This document shows, one piece after another, positions 10,879 to 23,321 of a stretch of 64,000 nt of DNA; position 1 is the stretch's first letter; each line of letters starts with the position of its first letter. The stretch comes from Alnus glutinosa (taxonomy: Eukaryota; Streptophyta; Magnoliopsida; Fagales; Betulaceae). A program made the translations under genes and the position numbers. The stretch covers positions 29,790,987 to 29,854,986 of the forward strand of contig NC_084893.1 of the NCBI RefSeq assembly GCF_958979055.1, read 5' to 3'. Under the pieces are notes generated by a model, which searched no databases, had not been told where the DNA came from, and worked only from the letters and a program-made list of their open reading frames with translations.

Positions 10879-13232
10879 ACCTCACTTACGAAGTAGTTGG
10901 AGCTAGGCTCCAAACTATGAGAGTTTTCTTAGGGACTTTTCCCCCTCAAATACTTCTCCAAGAAAATTGCATATTGTTTTAACCCCGTAACGCCTCATAA
11001 TAAGACTATGAATTTCTGGAGTTGAGTTAAATTTTAGAGACATGGCTTCCAAAGAATATAGAGCTAAGTTACTTATTTGTGAAAGAGGGCATGAGGAAAA
11101 GCAGCAACTTTTAAAAATTATATAGTCCAAAGCCTCTAGACATATATGGTTTTAAACATATTGCATCTATTCTTATATTTTGAAATCAATAAAATTGATG
11201 TTTCTATGAGCTTGGTCTTAGTCACTTGCACTTGAGGAAAGTCCTTCCCCAGTCATTATATGAATCCTTCCTCCTAGATCACATTAACATATATTGTATG
11301 AACCCGGGCCAAAATTGTCAAATTCACTTGGCAGGAGAATGAAATTCATGCATTGAGTAGGTCATATCTCTAGAGTGTGGAATTTGCATATTCCTTACCG
11401 TCTACAACAGATTGTGTATCCTATATATAAATATGGATAAGAAATATAAGAATTTGATCTTATTCAACATAATAGGAGATATCTATTATAAATCATTATA
11501 CTTTAATATATTTTTACTTGTTAGTTTTCTTTTCAATCAAATTTATTCATTGTTTTCAATACCTAATTAAGATCAAGGTGGGAAAAAACTATTGAAAATT
11601 TACATTTAAAGCCACTCAAGACATTTCCATAGATAATTACCATATGCAGCCAATAAGGCTAGGTTATATGCATTAATTAGAATGCAAACAATATTTTACC
11701 TTCAATTCAAAAGACTTTAGATCCCGTGTGAGTTGCTCTGCATTTATCCCCTCAAGTGCAAGAAGCCTATAAATGCAACAACATAAATAGTAGATATCAT
11801 TCTAATCTTTTCTTGGCAACAAAATTGTAAATTCAAGTAATAATAGGTGTGAGAATCACATGTGAGGATCTACAACAAGAATCATAGAGGAACCTTGTGG
11901 CAGCAATAGATTGAGAAGGAGCCTCAGCTCGCAGGGTTTTTGCTTTGAGCTTCTTAGATAATGCTTCTAACTGATCTAAGTTTCTCTGAAATAGATGCAA
12001 ATCATTAACTTGGAAACAAGAAGAAGAATAAAAAAAAGATGCATTCTACTACTTTTTTTTTTCTAGGAATACCAACCAATATTTTTTCAAGACAAGAATT
12101 CCCAATTTCTTTTAGAAATACCTACCACTCTTTCTTTCTTTTTCTTTTTTTTTTTCTTTTTTTTTTTATAATTCTCAACCACTCTTTCTTTTTCTTTAGT
12201 AGTAGTAATAAGCTCCGTTTGCAGAAGTTAAGCTTTTTTAGATAAATTAAAATTTCTGATCTAGTTGACTGTTATATAAGTATCTGCCCTGATTTGCACG
12301 AAATATTTCCTTCCTGTGTTGAGGGGCATAGAACTAAACATAACACTCAAAGTTAAACCATGTTTTATTGAGTTTTACCCAGAATCATAGGCAGCAACAG
12401 AGGATTTCTTGTACCATTCTGACTGGTTGCAGGCGAATTCTTGAAGAAATTAAAATAAATAAATAAAAAGGGTCTTGGTCACAATAATGATTCATTTCTG
12501 AAAAGTAATCAACTTAACTGGAATACAGAGAGACTAAAATTCGGCTCCACTGACTTCTTTTATTACTATTATTCAGAGTTCATGAACAATTCTAATAAAA
12601 ATTAATTCAAACTTAAACTTCGTTACTCCTTATACATTTTATTAGCAAACAAACTGAGCGAAATCGGATGTGAGAGATGAACCTGACTAGTTGCATTAGG
12701 CTCAGATGAGCACATATTTCTGATTTCCTAATCCTTTTTTATTAGTTTCTTTTCTTTTGCTATATTTTCTCTGATAGAAAAAAAGAGCAACAAAAGAAAA
12801 ATTAAGTCTAAAAATTGTATTCTCAAATCTCGAGGTTATTATAAACGTTGTCTAGGTTAGGTTCTAATATCTTTACTTTCCCATCATTTCCCTCAAACAA
12901 TGAAATTCCAACACTCGATTTTTCTCTTTCCGTCTACTTTCCTCCATTTTCTCGGAAAGCAAACGGCGGTCTAGAACAAAGAACAACACGAGGAACCAAT
13001 AACTTTCTCGTTCCTTCATTTTTCTCAGCAAGCAAAACCTCAAGACAAAAATCCAACACGTGAAGAAATCGCATTTTCTTCTTTAAATATTCCTACATTC
13101 TCTCGGGAACCAAACAGAAAAACTGTAAAAGAGAGTAGGCGGGAACTGAGCGGAAGGACCGGATTGTTCAAGCAGCTTCGTGGAAGAATGGAGCAGATTG
13201 GTCCAGCCACTAAAGCTTTGCTCGCTCGCCAT

Positions 13233-14230
13233 TGCTACTACTACTACTTAGCTCGCACCCTGTGAGAAGGAAAATGGGTTTTAGTAAGCTTTATAAAAGC
13301 CTAAAATTTCAAAAGGTGCTCCTACAATGTTGCCGGAGTCTTGGAGCTACGCTACCCAAATGGCCCCAAACTAAAAAACATTCTTCCAAGGAGAAAACCT
13401 CTCGCACTATTTTCAACAAAACCAATAATAATTACAAACCAGTCTCTGGCTTTCTCCGCAAGAATCCAAGAAATGAAAATGCAATACAAGAACTTGGGGC
13501 GGTCGTGGCTGAAGGTGAGCCAACAAATCTCTGCGATTTCTTGGTTGAGAGAAGGAGGAGATGAGGTTGCGGCGGAGGATGCTTTGGTCGACGTAGACCA
13601 CGGTGGTGCTCTGCGATTTTTTGCTACAGAGAAAAATACGAGCATACGGCTTCTTTAACGACTGTTTTGTTTTGACAATAGATAACGACTGAATCTGTTT
13701 AAAAATAAAATTAAAAATAAATAAATAAATAAAAAAGTAAGAAACATGAAAACCGGATTAGGTGAGTGGGCCGGGTCAATCACATGAGAAACACGGGCCG
13801 ATATAGCAGTTCTAGCCGAAAGAATATCAAGGCCCACGCCGTGTGTTACAGTGAGAGAACCGAGAAAGAGAAATGTAACCGTTGAAATTATCAACAAATA
13901 TAAAATAAAAATCCGACCGTTGCCAATGCACAGTACAATGGACCGTTGAGAATCCCAGGCGTTTCTGCAACAATTTAAGTAGGAGTATATTTCGCACTTC
14001 CTCTTATCTTCTTCTCTCGACTCTCATCGTTCTAAAGCAAACCAACCATTGCGAAATTATAATCATATTACTCTCTGCTATTTATTTATACATTTGTATA
14101 TTTATCTGAAATTTTCTCTATCAGTCAGAACTTTATCTTTCGTTTGTCTATTTTGCAAACGCTTGCCATTTTTGTTTTCTGTTGTCATTTGTGCATAATA
14201 AGTTTGGTTTTATCTATCTACCTATCTGCA
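13233..14230. promoter_or_regulatory. Divergent intergenic region between the NUP93 locus and a membrane-protein gene
   Basis: About 1 kb separates the divergent start codons at 13232 (minus) and 14231 (plus), so it should hold both promoters. The part 13300-13660 is richer in GC, with open frames on both strands, but I recognise no protein in them. The stretch 13980-14230 is pyrimidine-rich and suits a 5' leader for the plus-strand gene. I see no clear TATA box. Confidence 0.5.
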
Positions 14231-14911
14231 ATGGCCGAAATGAAAGATGCCCACATTGTAGAAATCCCGGTAGACGAAGAGCAACAGCACAAACTCTTGT
14301 CTGCCATGAGCACAATCTCGGCGGCAATCCAACACCACCCACTAATGGAAATCTCTGAGAGCCCCGGCCATCTCTTGCTTCTTAAACTCTGGCAAAGAGA
14401 AGAGGACCTTTTCGGCCGGCGCATGGCTCTCAAAGAGACTAGATTGGACTCTATCAAAAGAGAACTTTTCCAACTGTGCTGTTTCTTTTTCATCTTTCAT
14501 GGGTTTTTCTTGACCATCTTGTTTAACTCTTCGGTTAACTCCCAAGACGAGGATACTTCCCACACTTGTAAGAAATGGTGGATACCTGGTCTTTTATCTG
14601 TCTCGACCTCGTTTGTGTTTGTGTTCTTGGTGCAGGTGAAGCTTTGGAGGTATTGGAAGGTGTGGAAGCAGTTGCAGAGGGAGAGGACCGATAGCCGCGC
14701 GGTCACAAGGTGTATTCAGGAGTTGAGGATGAAGGGGGCTAGCTTTGATTTGTCTAAGGAGCCTCAGAGTGGGAAGAGAATGAAAAGCTCGAGCGTCGAG
14801 ATCAAATGGAAGCCGCTTACTTGGTTTTCTCGGTATCTGATAACCATCGCTCTTGTTTGCTTTGCAGGTTTGGTGTTTCCGGCTAGCAAGTTTATACTTT
14901 GCGGCTTCTGA
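14231..14911 (+). CDS. Uncharacterised plant membrane protein (226 aa)
   Basis: A single open frame runs from MAEMKDAHIVEIPVDEEQQ to FPASKFILCGF. I do not recognise a named family. The N-terminal half is a hydrophilic, probably helical segment (residues 1-85, with HLLLLKLWQREEDLFGRR). Three hydrophobic stretches follow: about 90-110 (QLCCFFFIFHGFFLTILF), 125-147 (GLLSVSTSFVFVFLVQVKLW) and the last 20 residues. A basic cytosolic-type loop lies between spans 2 and 3 (KQLQRERTDSRAV, later KRMKSSSVEIKWK). I chose the ATG at 14231 because upstream in-frame sequence has no ATG. The gene is divergent from NUP93. Two likely introns lie after the stop. Its function is unknown; confidence is in the gene being real. 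Confidence 0.8.
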   Translation: MAEMKDAHIVEIPVDEEQQHKLLSAMSTISAAIQHHPLMEISESPGHLLLLKLWQREEDLFGRRMALKETRLDSIKRELFQLCCFFFIFHGFFLTILFNSSVNSQDEDTSHTCKKWWIPGLLSVSTSFVFVFLVQVKLWRYWKVWKQLQRERTDSRAVTRCIQELRMKGASFDLSKEPQSGKRMKSSSVEIKWKPLTWFSRYLITIALVCFAGLVFPASKFILCGF

Positions 14912-14962
14912 TCGTCGGAGTTTTTCGTTTACTGGCCGGGGTTGTCTGTTAGATCCTTCAAG

Positions 14963-15275
14963 GTAATAAATAACATAACATCGTTATTGACCACTCTCTT
15001 CTTTCATAGAAATGAAAACCCAAAATGCATGTGGATTCTGCTTCGTCCGGATGTACTTATGAATGTTCTTTGGGTTCGATATAATTAATGTAGTTTCTGC
15101 AGGCTGTGATCTTGGAGAATGTAACACAAAATGGAATCTTCAAGACTTGTGGTCGAGATGATCAATCTACCAGTGCCAAAGTAACAAGAACCTGTCATTG
15201 CCATTCTAATTTTTAAATGCGCATCTAATCTGCTTCCTTTACTTGGATTAATATAATTGTCTGACTTTCATGCAG
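14963..15275 (+). other. Two predicted 3'-UTR introns downstream of the membrane-protein stop
   Basis: AAG/GTAATA at 14962/14963 pairs with a TTTCTGCAG acceptor ending at 15102, and AAA/GTAACA at 15180/15181 pairs with CATGCAG ending at 15275. The first junction is 51 nt past the stop codon and the second about 130 nt past it in spliced coordinates. Introns this far past a stop are a known trigger of nonsense-mediated decay. These are splice-site readings only, with no transcript evidence. Confidence 0.45.
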
Positions 15276-15497
15276 TATTTATGAAGAATTTCGGCAATAT
15301 ACATGGAAATGGTAATGGTACCGTAGAGATCTGACTCCATTGCTTCTGTTCAATCTCGATCTCCTAGGGAATGAAGCATCTTCGGTCCGATAATTATAGT
15401 AGTCATAGAACAAGCAAATATATGCACCGTTGGAAGTTCTGATTACATGCGGCCTGAAAGCTGAATAAATTTGATCAGATTTTTCCTCCATCTCTAA

Positions 15498-15923
15498 ATT
15501 CTGCTGCTGATTCCAATGAGAGCTGCCTGACTGAGCGGAATTGCGATAGCTCTCGTGTGGCGATCCTGAATACTTCAGCCAGAAAAACAAAACTCCAGAT
15601 TTGGTGCCAGAATGAACATGGATGGATCATCACTTTGAAAGCTTTTACAGTCCATCGTTATGGACGATTTCTTGTATAGCAATTTTAGGATCGGTTCCCC
15701 AGTAAGCAACACTGCCTGTGTACTCTCTGAATTCTGCTGCTGATTCCAATGAGAGCTGCCTGACTGAGCGGAACACTTGAGCCAGAAAAACAATACTCCA
15801 GATTTGGTGCCAGAATGAACATGATCATCACTTTGAAAGCTTTTACAGTCCATCGTTATGGACGATTTCTTGTATAGCAACTTTAGGATCGGTTCCCCAG
15901 TAAGCAACACTGCCTGTGTACTC
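15498..15923. repeat. Tandem duplication, offset 233 bp
   Basis: The text ATTCTGCTGCTGATTCCAAT starts at 15498 and again at 15731. Both copies continue through CCATCGTTATGGACGATTTC to GTAAGCAACACTGCCTGTGT with very few differences. The second copy lacks about 35 bp present in the first, and a 4-bp ATGG repeat differs. Open frames on the minus strand (15279-15590 and 15575-15961) span the copies but match nothing I know. The duplication looks recent. Confidence 0.9.
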
Positions 15924-16524
15924 ACTTCATTACAATAAAATCTAGTGATACGAAATTTCATGCACTTTTTATGTATTCATTGAATTACAGATGTGAACTT
16001 TATTGACAATTTTGTGCGTGAAAAATATAGCTGTATCATGTAAAAGTCCAGATATTTCAAAAAAAAAATGAAAAAAAAGTAAAGACAACATCTGGATGAT
16101 GAGAAAACCCATCTCAAATTCATCAACTACACCTTAAAAAAAGAGGTGTCACGATTTTTTTTGATAGCTGATGTTGTCAGAAGTAGCTGGACATGAAAGA
16201 GGTGTCACGATTACAACTATCAAGATACAATACAATTTTAAATCAAAGTTTCATTGGTAACATGTCAACTTTTTAATAGATAGCATTTCTCATGCCGTTT
16301 GATGCAATAAACAGCCTTAATTTATATAATTTGCGGGGAGAAATTGATTAATAAGGGGAGAAATCCAACTGGTTCTTCATATAAAATTGATTAAAAATGC
16401 TGGCCCAATGCTGATGAAGTATTGCCACTTTTTTACTATCAAGAAACATGTTACAACTTTTACAACTTTCATCTCTCTCTCTAAATTAAACAAAAAAAAA
16501 GGGGAGAAATCCAACTGGTGTTCT

Positions 16525-16570
<46 letters not shown>

Positions 16571-16604
16571 TAAAAGTCCTGATCCAATGCTCCCTGCCTT
16601 GCAG

Positions 16605-19600
16605 TCAGGTGCTTTCAAAGCCAAATATTCTAAAAACACCTGCAACAAGAAATAAAATGAGGAAACTTTGCATCGCTCGTAATGTTTCTTTAAGACCATT
16701 GGCATTAACAAAATTCTCTTAACATAGCAAAAAACTGGCAATACCTTCATCAGTCTGATATTTGTTCTTGTCATCCCCAGCATACGCAAGTAAATTGTAT
16801 TTTGGATTCCATTCCACACTGTTCATGGCAGCCCGACATGGTATTTGATGCACTGTCCGTCCAGTTTGAACGTTTGCCTGTATCAGACAGTAGCAATATT
16901 ATCGAGTTATCAATTCTCTTATCCAACTTTATGTGAAAGTTTGGATATATAGAATCCTTTGTATGTCCCACACAATAAATTCTTATTTTTAATGACTTGG
17001 ACCTGAATTGAAAATCACTAGATCGAGCTATATCTTCAGCTAAAAAGTTAAATGTTCAAGAAGGACCACAAAAATCAGAATGAATATAGTCCAAGGTTTC
17101 CTCGGTCCTATGGACATATGGGCAACAGTACTGAACTTGACTCCGTTTTGTGAAACATAGGAAACCATATACTATGTATCATCTGGGTAGAAGGAGACGC
17201 TTTAGCCATGCGAACCTAACTACATTCCTTGATAAAGAAAAGGTTGTTAAGTCACATGGATACTTACTATATCAATGAACAAGTCTTCACTGGCAGAAGC
17301 AATGTAATCTCCAGTGTAATTGAAGCTTATTGTCCGGACAGGCCATCTGAGAAAAGCATGACAAGGTCAATTCCATGCCTGGGGGTGCAAATTTTAGTCT
17401 ATAACTTGAATGGAAAAAAACCCAACAATGATAATAGTTGGTTAACAACTGCAAAGTTCACTAAGCACTAATAAACTAAACGGTACCCCAAGGGAAAACT
17501 CACTCAAGTTTTGTAAATGTTCGCACACAGAGCATCTCTGATATATCCCAAAGGCTGACTAAGGAATCAGCACTTCCAACAGCGAAATATCTGTTCACAG
17601 TCAGATGAACAATAGGGAGTCAGAAGAAGAAAATTCTTTATATCGTTGATGATCTATAGCTGAAACTAATTTTTATCGCAATGTGATTCTTTTAAAAGGG
17701 AGAGTATAGGAATAAGCAAGCGGAAATGTTTTAACAAGTGGACCGTGACTATATCCTCATATATAAGTAGTAAGCAGCTGTTTTCACAAGTGTAAAAGCC
17801 CAAAATAATTAAGAGAGCTTTAAAGCACACCTTCCCATAGGATCAATTGCAATACAATAGCAACCAGCCGTATGAGCCATGAGGGTGTCAAGTGGTCGCA
17901 GAGATGGGTATGCCAGTACTTCAACAGTACCTAGACAGAAGAATACATAATCAAATTTCTATTCCAGCAAACAGAAATGGCACAAAGTTCATTTCCTAAT
18001 CAGTAAATTTATACATTTTTCAGCACAGAAAGAAAAGCGAACGCCCTCTTAGAAATCATTTTTACCATTTCCGGTTGTCAAAAAGAACATCTCTCCTGTC
18101 ATGTTCCACGCAATCTCATTTACCTGGAAAAAAGAAGTGGACTAGTCAAGAAACAATCGATAAATAAATAATCATTAATAGAATTCAATGACATCTCTCT
18201 GATCAAATTGTTGCATATGAATATATACCAGATAAGGTCACATGTTTTCACGACTATAGTTTGTAAAGATAAGTAAAGTTATGCAACAATAGAATTTTTA
18301 TGGCTTCCACGAGGTGAAGTCATGTAAACAGGTTTGATTTTGTGCCTGAGAAACAATGATTGCTATGTAATGGAGTGAAATAAATCAAGTTGAAACATTA
18401 TGCGGAGCACAAGGCCAAAAAGAGATAGAACTTAAATAGAGCTGGATGGAAATGTTTATACCATTATACATTTCAGCATGAAAATAAAAACATAAGTAGA
18501 TTCATAACTTTAGCGAGGCAATGCACCAGACCGAATCAATGAACAATAAACAAATTAAGATACATACACATTATAAAAAAAATGCTGAAGAAAAACAGAA
18601 AATAAATTAACATCAAATTCGGAACTAAAGATTACCTCATAGCTGAACTTGCGCTTATGAATTGGCTTAAATTTCCGAACATCCAGTATTGTTAGTTCAT
18701 CATCCTACAATCAGTTAGAGGTTAGAGTAAGAAAGAGCAGTGGTTACCATATCTATCCAATATCTGCTTTATGACCCAATGGTTACTACTAGTACTCAAA
18801 ATTTGATGAGTAACAAACATTTATTGTTAGAACAATCACAAATCTGCTGAAGTTTTAGTACATGACATGGGACTACTATGGAATATTACTCACCCTATTA
18901 CCAACAGCTACGTGTGTCCCATCGGGTTTGTAGGTGATGTTGATGTTCTCCCCACTAAGTTCTGCCAGCTGTGAGCATTTCCCACCTGTAAAACTCAGCA
19001 TAGACACAAAAACAGGCATCTGTTCTAATCACCCAAATCATTATTAGAGAACTTTATAAGGTGGGAACAGAAAAACATTGCAAAATCGTTCGAATAACCC
19101 AGAGATCAATTATCATGCATGATATTCAGTTAAAATTGTTAACTTTAGATAACCCAGATGATATGACAGCAAATTCTCTTATTGTAATAAATAGAATAGA
19201 GGAAGTTTTGCTTACTTCGAGCATCCCACAAACGGACAGTCTTATCACCTGACGCAGTTGCAATAAGATCAGCATGCTTGGGGTCCCAACACAGCTGATC
19301 CACACTATCAGTGTGACCCTTCAATTCAATATCTTTAGCCTTACCCTGTAACAAGCACCCATATGATTCTTCAAAAAAAAAAAAAACACCCATATGGGTT
19401 ATCGACCTCGTTAATCGTTATCGTTATTGTTATCATTATCATTATCGATAGCTTCTATTAACAACAACAAAAACCAAATATGGTATAGAAGCTTACATGT
19501 CCATGGGGCTCAATGTACCAGACACGGGCGGTTTGATCCACAGAACCCGAAGCTAGCTTCGTCCCTGCGCAATTCCACGCCACCGAATGCACCTTTCAAT

Positions 19601-19670
19601 TGGACCCAACAAAAATAAATTTAACAAACTAAAAAACCATCAATTACTCTAGGGTTGCGCATGGAAACTA

Positions 19671-19708
<38 letters not shown>

Positions 19709-19776
19709 CGAACCTTCTTCTTGTGACCTTGATACTCTCGGTTATGGAGATTCTTGAAAGGTATTGATGCCTCCAT
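16605..19776 (-). CDS. THO3: THO complex subunit 3 (THO3/TEX1), WD40 repeat protein, 313 aa
   Basis: TEX1/THO3 is a WD40 subunit of the nuclear THO/TREX complex, which couples transcription to mRNA export and acts in small-RNA production in plants. Eleven exons join in frame: 19714-19776, 19497-19592, 19216-19345, 18894-18985, 18636-18704, 18066-18123, 17831-17930, 17504-17590, 17268-17346, 16745-16877, 16605-16639. All donors read GT and all acceptors AG. The protein starts MEASIPFKNLHNREYQGHKK and ends GVFRIFGFEST. WD repeats are visible as GHKKKVHSVAWNC...ARVWYI, GHTDSVDQLCWDPKH...VRLWDAR, YEVNEIAWNMTGE, AHTAGCYCIAIDP, VGSADSLVSLWDI and AAMNSVEWNPKYNLLAYAGD. Length and repeats fit the family, and I see no damage. 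The neighbouring KH gene is divergent from it. Confidence 0.95.
19672..19704. repeat. (AC)n microsatellite in THO3 intron 1
   Basis: An uninterrupted AC dinucleotide run of about 16 units lies 10 bp inside the first intron, just past the donor side of exon 1. Confidence 0.95.
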
Positions 19777-19929
19777 CTCTCCTAATTTCACACTCGAAGC
19801 AGACTCGAAGCAGGCCGAGGGCATTAAAAGAACGAAAACTTTAAGAAAACCTGTATTGGAAAGATAGTTATTGCGACGATAGTTTGTCTTGTTAAGGCAG
19901 CTACGATAGGAAGACCGTTGTGACAATCT

Positions 19930-21803
19930 TCTAAAAATCGTTGCAAAATGAATATGTAGTAAAAAAAAAAAAAATTATTTTTTAGTTCAATCTCTTATTG
20001 AATTCTTCGAACTTCTTGATTTATTTTGTCAAGCTATTCTTGATGTATTTGACAATATTGCAGCGATATTTTTTTTTTACACCACTACTTTCATTGGTAT
20101 TTGATTTTCAGATTATAATACTAGTTTTGCTGATGCCCATTTAACTTAGAAATTGATTAGAGTATGCATATTCGTTGACCAAATCTTAATAAAATAAAAA
20201 ATAATATATAACAATTGAAGGATTCTATTATTCTACAATCCTAATTAACAAAAGTATAGACATCATTAAAAATAAATAAATAATGATTTGTATCAAATAG
20301 ATTTTTATTGGTTGTGTTAGAATATTTTTCATGATAAACCTTGATTTAGTTTTCTTGTAGGTCTTTCACCAAATCCCTACTACCCCTTTTATAGTTGCAA
20401 AATTCATTTTAGACCTAGCTGTAATAGTTCAGATTATCAAACCAATCATTTATTAAAACAAACACTACAATTAATATCACCACAATCCGACAAAACATAA
20501 AATAAAGTAGACACAAAAATTTGGTGACAAAGTTAAAACCTTCTGAATAACCTTTCAAAGCTACTATAGAATATTTGTATTACAACTAGTCAACTTAATT
20601 ACAAAATATTTGCAAACCTTGTATAGCTTGCAACAGGCAAATGACATGTTCACCTCCTACCGCGATGCCTTCAAAACTTATGGCCTATTTCTATAAGGAT
20701 CACCTTCATGAATAAAAAAATTTAAAAAAAAAAAAAATAAAGAAGAAGCAAGCCTTGTTTGTTGCGACCCATAACTTGGTGGCTGATTTTTTTTTTTTTT
20801 TTTTTTTTATTATTATTAACAATGATAAACAAGGAGAATTATTGAAATTGTGTAGGCTTAATGGTGTTTATAAATCTCTTAAAGAACAATGAAATAATTT
20901 TCTCTGTGTTGTACGAAAGTCGTAGCTTATAAGGCTTATATAAATAAGGAGAAATCAAAAGTTTTTAAGTCATGTCAATTTATGTTTAAAACCCGTGTTG
21001 TTGTCTCATTCGAACAAAAATTAGTTTCATTCAAACAATATCTAAGGTTTCACAAATAGCTAATAGCAACAATCGAACGAGGTTCAATTGAGATTGCAGT
21101 CAAGTCATATGAGGTTCCCTCATTCGAATGAAGCTCTTTGTACTATATTTTCTTACTTATATTGATAGCCCATTTTTACCTATTAAACATTACAATTGAA
21201 GTTTTTTCGTAAACTACAAAGTTGTAGCATTTTGAATCAACTTTCCAATGCCACCAAGATTGCTTTCATATGATGTTAAAAATCAAAAGATTTGATTGTT
21301 TTACCATGACGGGGCTTGTGCTGGACTGCATTCATAAACTTAAATTATTTATGTCTTGAACCAACTTAATCTTTAACTCAAATCTAGACATTACAACCCA
21401 AAAACCATGTTCTGACAAAATTCCTATAAATAAAGGATGTAACTCAATTATATCATACAAATCACAATTCAATACAATAAAGATAGTCATAATCAGTGGT
21501 ACTTGATGCAGGCCCTTTTAAAGCTGATCCACTCCAAATCTCTTGTATTTTCTTTCTCTCTTGCTTCCACTATTCTTCTCTTATTTTATATTTTACATAA
21601 ATTTATCCCCGTATGAAATAATAAATCTAAGAGCTAAATAACTACTTTTTTGAACTCATACTATGGAATACACAAGTTTTTGTGACGAAATAAGCTCACT
21701 TAAAAAGTTGTTAATTTGCAGTGTTGTGTTGATTATACGTGCATACAATGTCAATGAAATCTGGGTCTGAACTGATGCAGTGTAATCTGTCAAAGTCAAC
21801 CTG

Positions 21804-21844
<41 letters not shown>

Positions 21845-23135
21845 CAATCTGTAATGTATAGGCCACTTTTTTCCTCGACGAGAGAGAGACATGTTTGCAA
21901 AACGTAGTTATCTATCGAAACTCTTAAAGCAACATTCCAACAACCGAAACGTGTATACGACATCGTCTGCAATTTTCGCACGTACGTGTCGATCTTGCAA
22001 ATTTTCTGCTTTATTATATATGAATTAAGGAACAGAAGATCATAATTACTTTTTTTTTTTTTTTTATGTAAGTGATCATAATTACTTTTGATTTGTTATA
22101 CAAATGATTTCGTTTTCAGACTGACCAATGACCACCACAATTGGTCTGATTTGAGAACAATCATAGACCCACCCTTTTCGTGAGCCCGTGATTTAATTTT
22201 CATCGATGGCCTAAATCCAAGTGCGGATTGCTTAAAATCGTTGATGATGACAAATTTTTTACCTTTTTCGTACGTATACACGGCTAAGTTCAATCAACAG
22301 AGATACCTGCAAAACAAGTAGATACAATTGGGGACTCGTTGGACGTGTATACTTAAGTTAGCAAAGGGAGTTGTACGTGGGTCTAAAGGAGAGCAGGAGC
22401 AAAGGGTTTGTCGTAGATTGAGATTAATTATGGGCATGCTTGAATTGGTGAGTTGTTGGGCTTAGCTCGACAATCTGAAATCTCGGAACGTAGTAGTTAT
22501 TCTCACCGTTACAATTTCGTAACTATTTTAGCAGGAGTTTTGTTTGTCTTTATTTGTGTAATCGTTACACTTGTTGAGATTTTTGCGTAGAAATCTAAAT
22601 ACGAAAATAATGGGCGGAAGCAAGAAAAAGAAAATGCACATATTTGTTGTAGAAAAGATAATCAAATTTGATTGATGGGTTTTGGAGTAATCACAAAGCC
22701 AAATCCATTGTGATCAAAAATATATAACTTAAGATTAGTGGTTGGGTTACACCCATGGCGGGGGAGTTAGTTAGGCACTCAATTAGTTGTAAATTCTTAA
22801 AATAGTATTTTTTTTATTTTTTATTTTATCGTCTTGGCAGGCCTCCCTGACGCAACAAAAGGTCAAAAGCCATTGCCATTGTTGGGTTTTCAATTTCCTT
22901 GATGCCTCCTCTTCTTCCTCCAGGAACTGTTGCTCAAAGGCAAAAGAAACTAGGTTCAAAATTTCACGAACAGTGATCCATTTTTGTTTGTTTTTCTTTT
23001 TTTTTTTTGTATTCACCGAGTGCCAGTGGTGTCTACTGTGTCTACCTACCTGAACGTAAAATAATGAATCACTGCACCGTCTATTTATTTATTTATTTTT
23101 TCTTTTAATTTTTTTTTTTGTTTTGAGGGTTGAGG
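19930..23135. other. Intergenic DNA between THO3 and the KH gene
   Basis: This 3.2-kb stretch is AT-rich, with no convincing coding region. It holds poly-T and poly-A tracts near 20060, 20720 and 20790 and a (TA)n-(GA)n microsatellite at 21803-21843. Open frames near 22100-22290 and 22783-23016 have no recognisable product. Both neighbouring genes read away from it, so it should contain two promoters. Confidence 0.6.
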
Positions 23136-23143
23136 TATAAATA
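23136..23143 (+). promoter_or_regulatory. Candidate TATA box of the KH-domain gene
   Basis: TATAAATA lies 186 bp upstream of the ATG at 23322, after a T-rich tract and before a purine-rich leader. Spacing and context suit a core promoter. There is no experimental support. Confidence 0.5.
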
Positions 23144-23321
23144 AGGCACCGACGCATAGGGTAGAGATGAGAGCGTCTGGTCGGGACCGTCCCACCAGAG
23201 CCAGGCAGAGCCTCAAAGATAAGAGAAGCAACCGTACCACACCACGCGCGGAGTCAGAGGGATCCGATTGAATTCAATACCATCTATCGAATCCATTGAG
23301 AGAGACTCGGAGACAGAAGAA

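Larger units (their letters stand above)
2126..13232 (-). pseudogene. NUP93: Nuclear pore protein NUP93 (Nic96 family), internally deleted copy
   Basis: NUP93/Nic96 is a scaffold nucleoporin of the inner pore ring, usually about 860 residues in plants. Exon 1 starts at the ATG at 13232 (MASEQSFSGWTNLL, then LLEQSGPSAQFPP). Clear in-frame exons follow: 2 (QRNLDQLEALSKKLKAKTLR, up to about 11985), 3 (about 11701-11768), 4 (9027-9086), 5 (8379-8468), 6 (7879-8148), 7 (7369-7464), 8 (7055-7189), 9 (6668-6721), 10 (6476-6559), 11 (5156-5242), 12 (to 4071), a later exon (3242-3536) and a last exon (2126-2203, ending NRNWPRDLYEKVARSL). Exon 12 runs through PLVYTYVLLLSI into a TAG at 3664, and the next recognisable exon starts about 130 bp further on, so roughly 250 family residues are missing. 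The donors after exon 11 (TTG/ATATAG) and after 3242 (AAG/ATATGT) read AT instead of GT, and the exon 1 donor is unclear. About 600 codons remain. I infer a recently broken duplicate; an assembly error or a truncated expressed form is possible. Confidence 0.72.

Noticed and set aside
13232-13658. Overlapping open frames on both strands in the NUP93 upstream region
   Set aside because: No recognisable domain, both strands open at once, and the position is that of a promoter.
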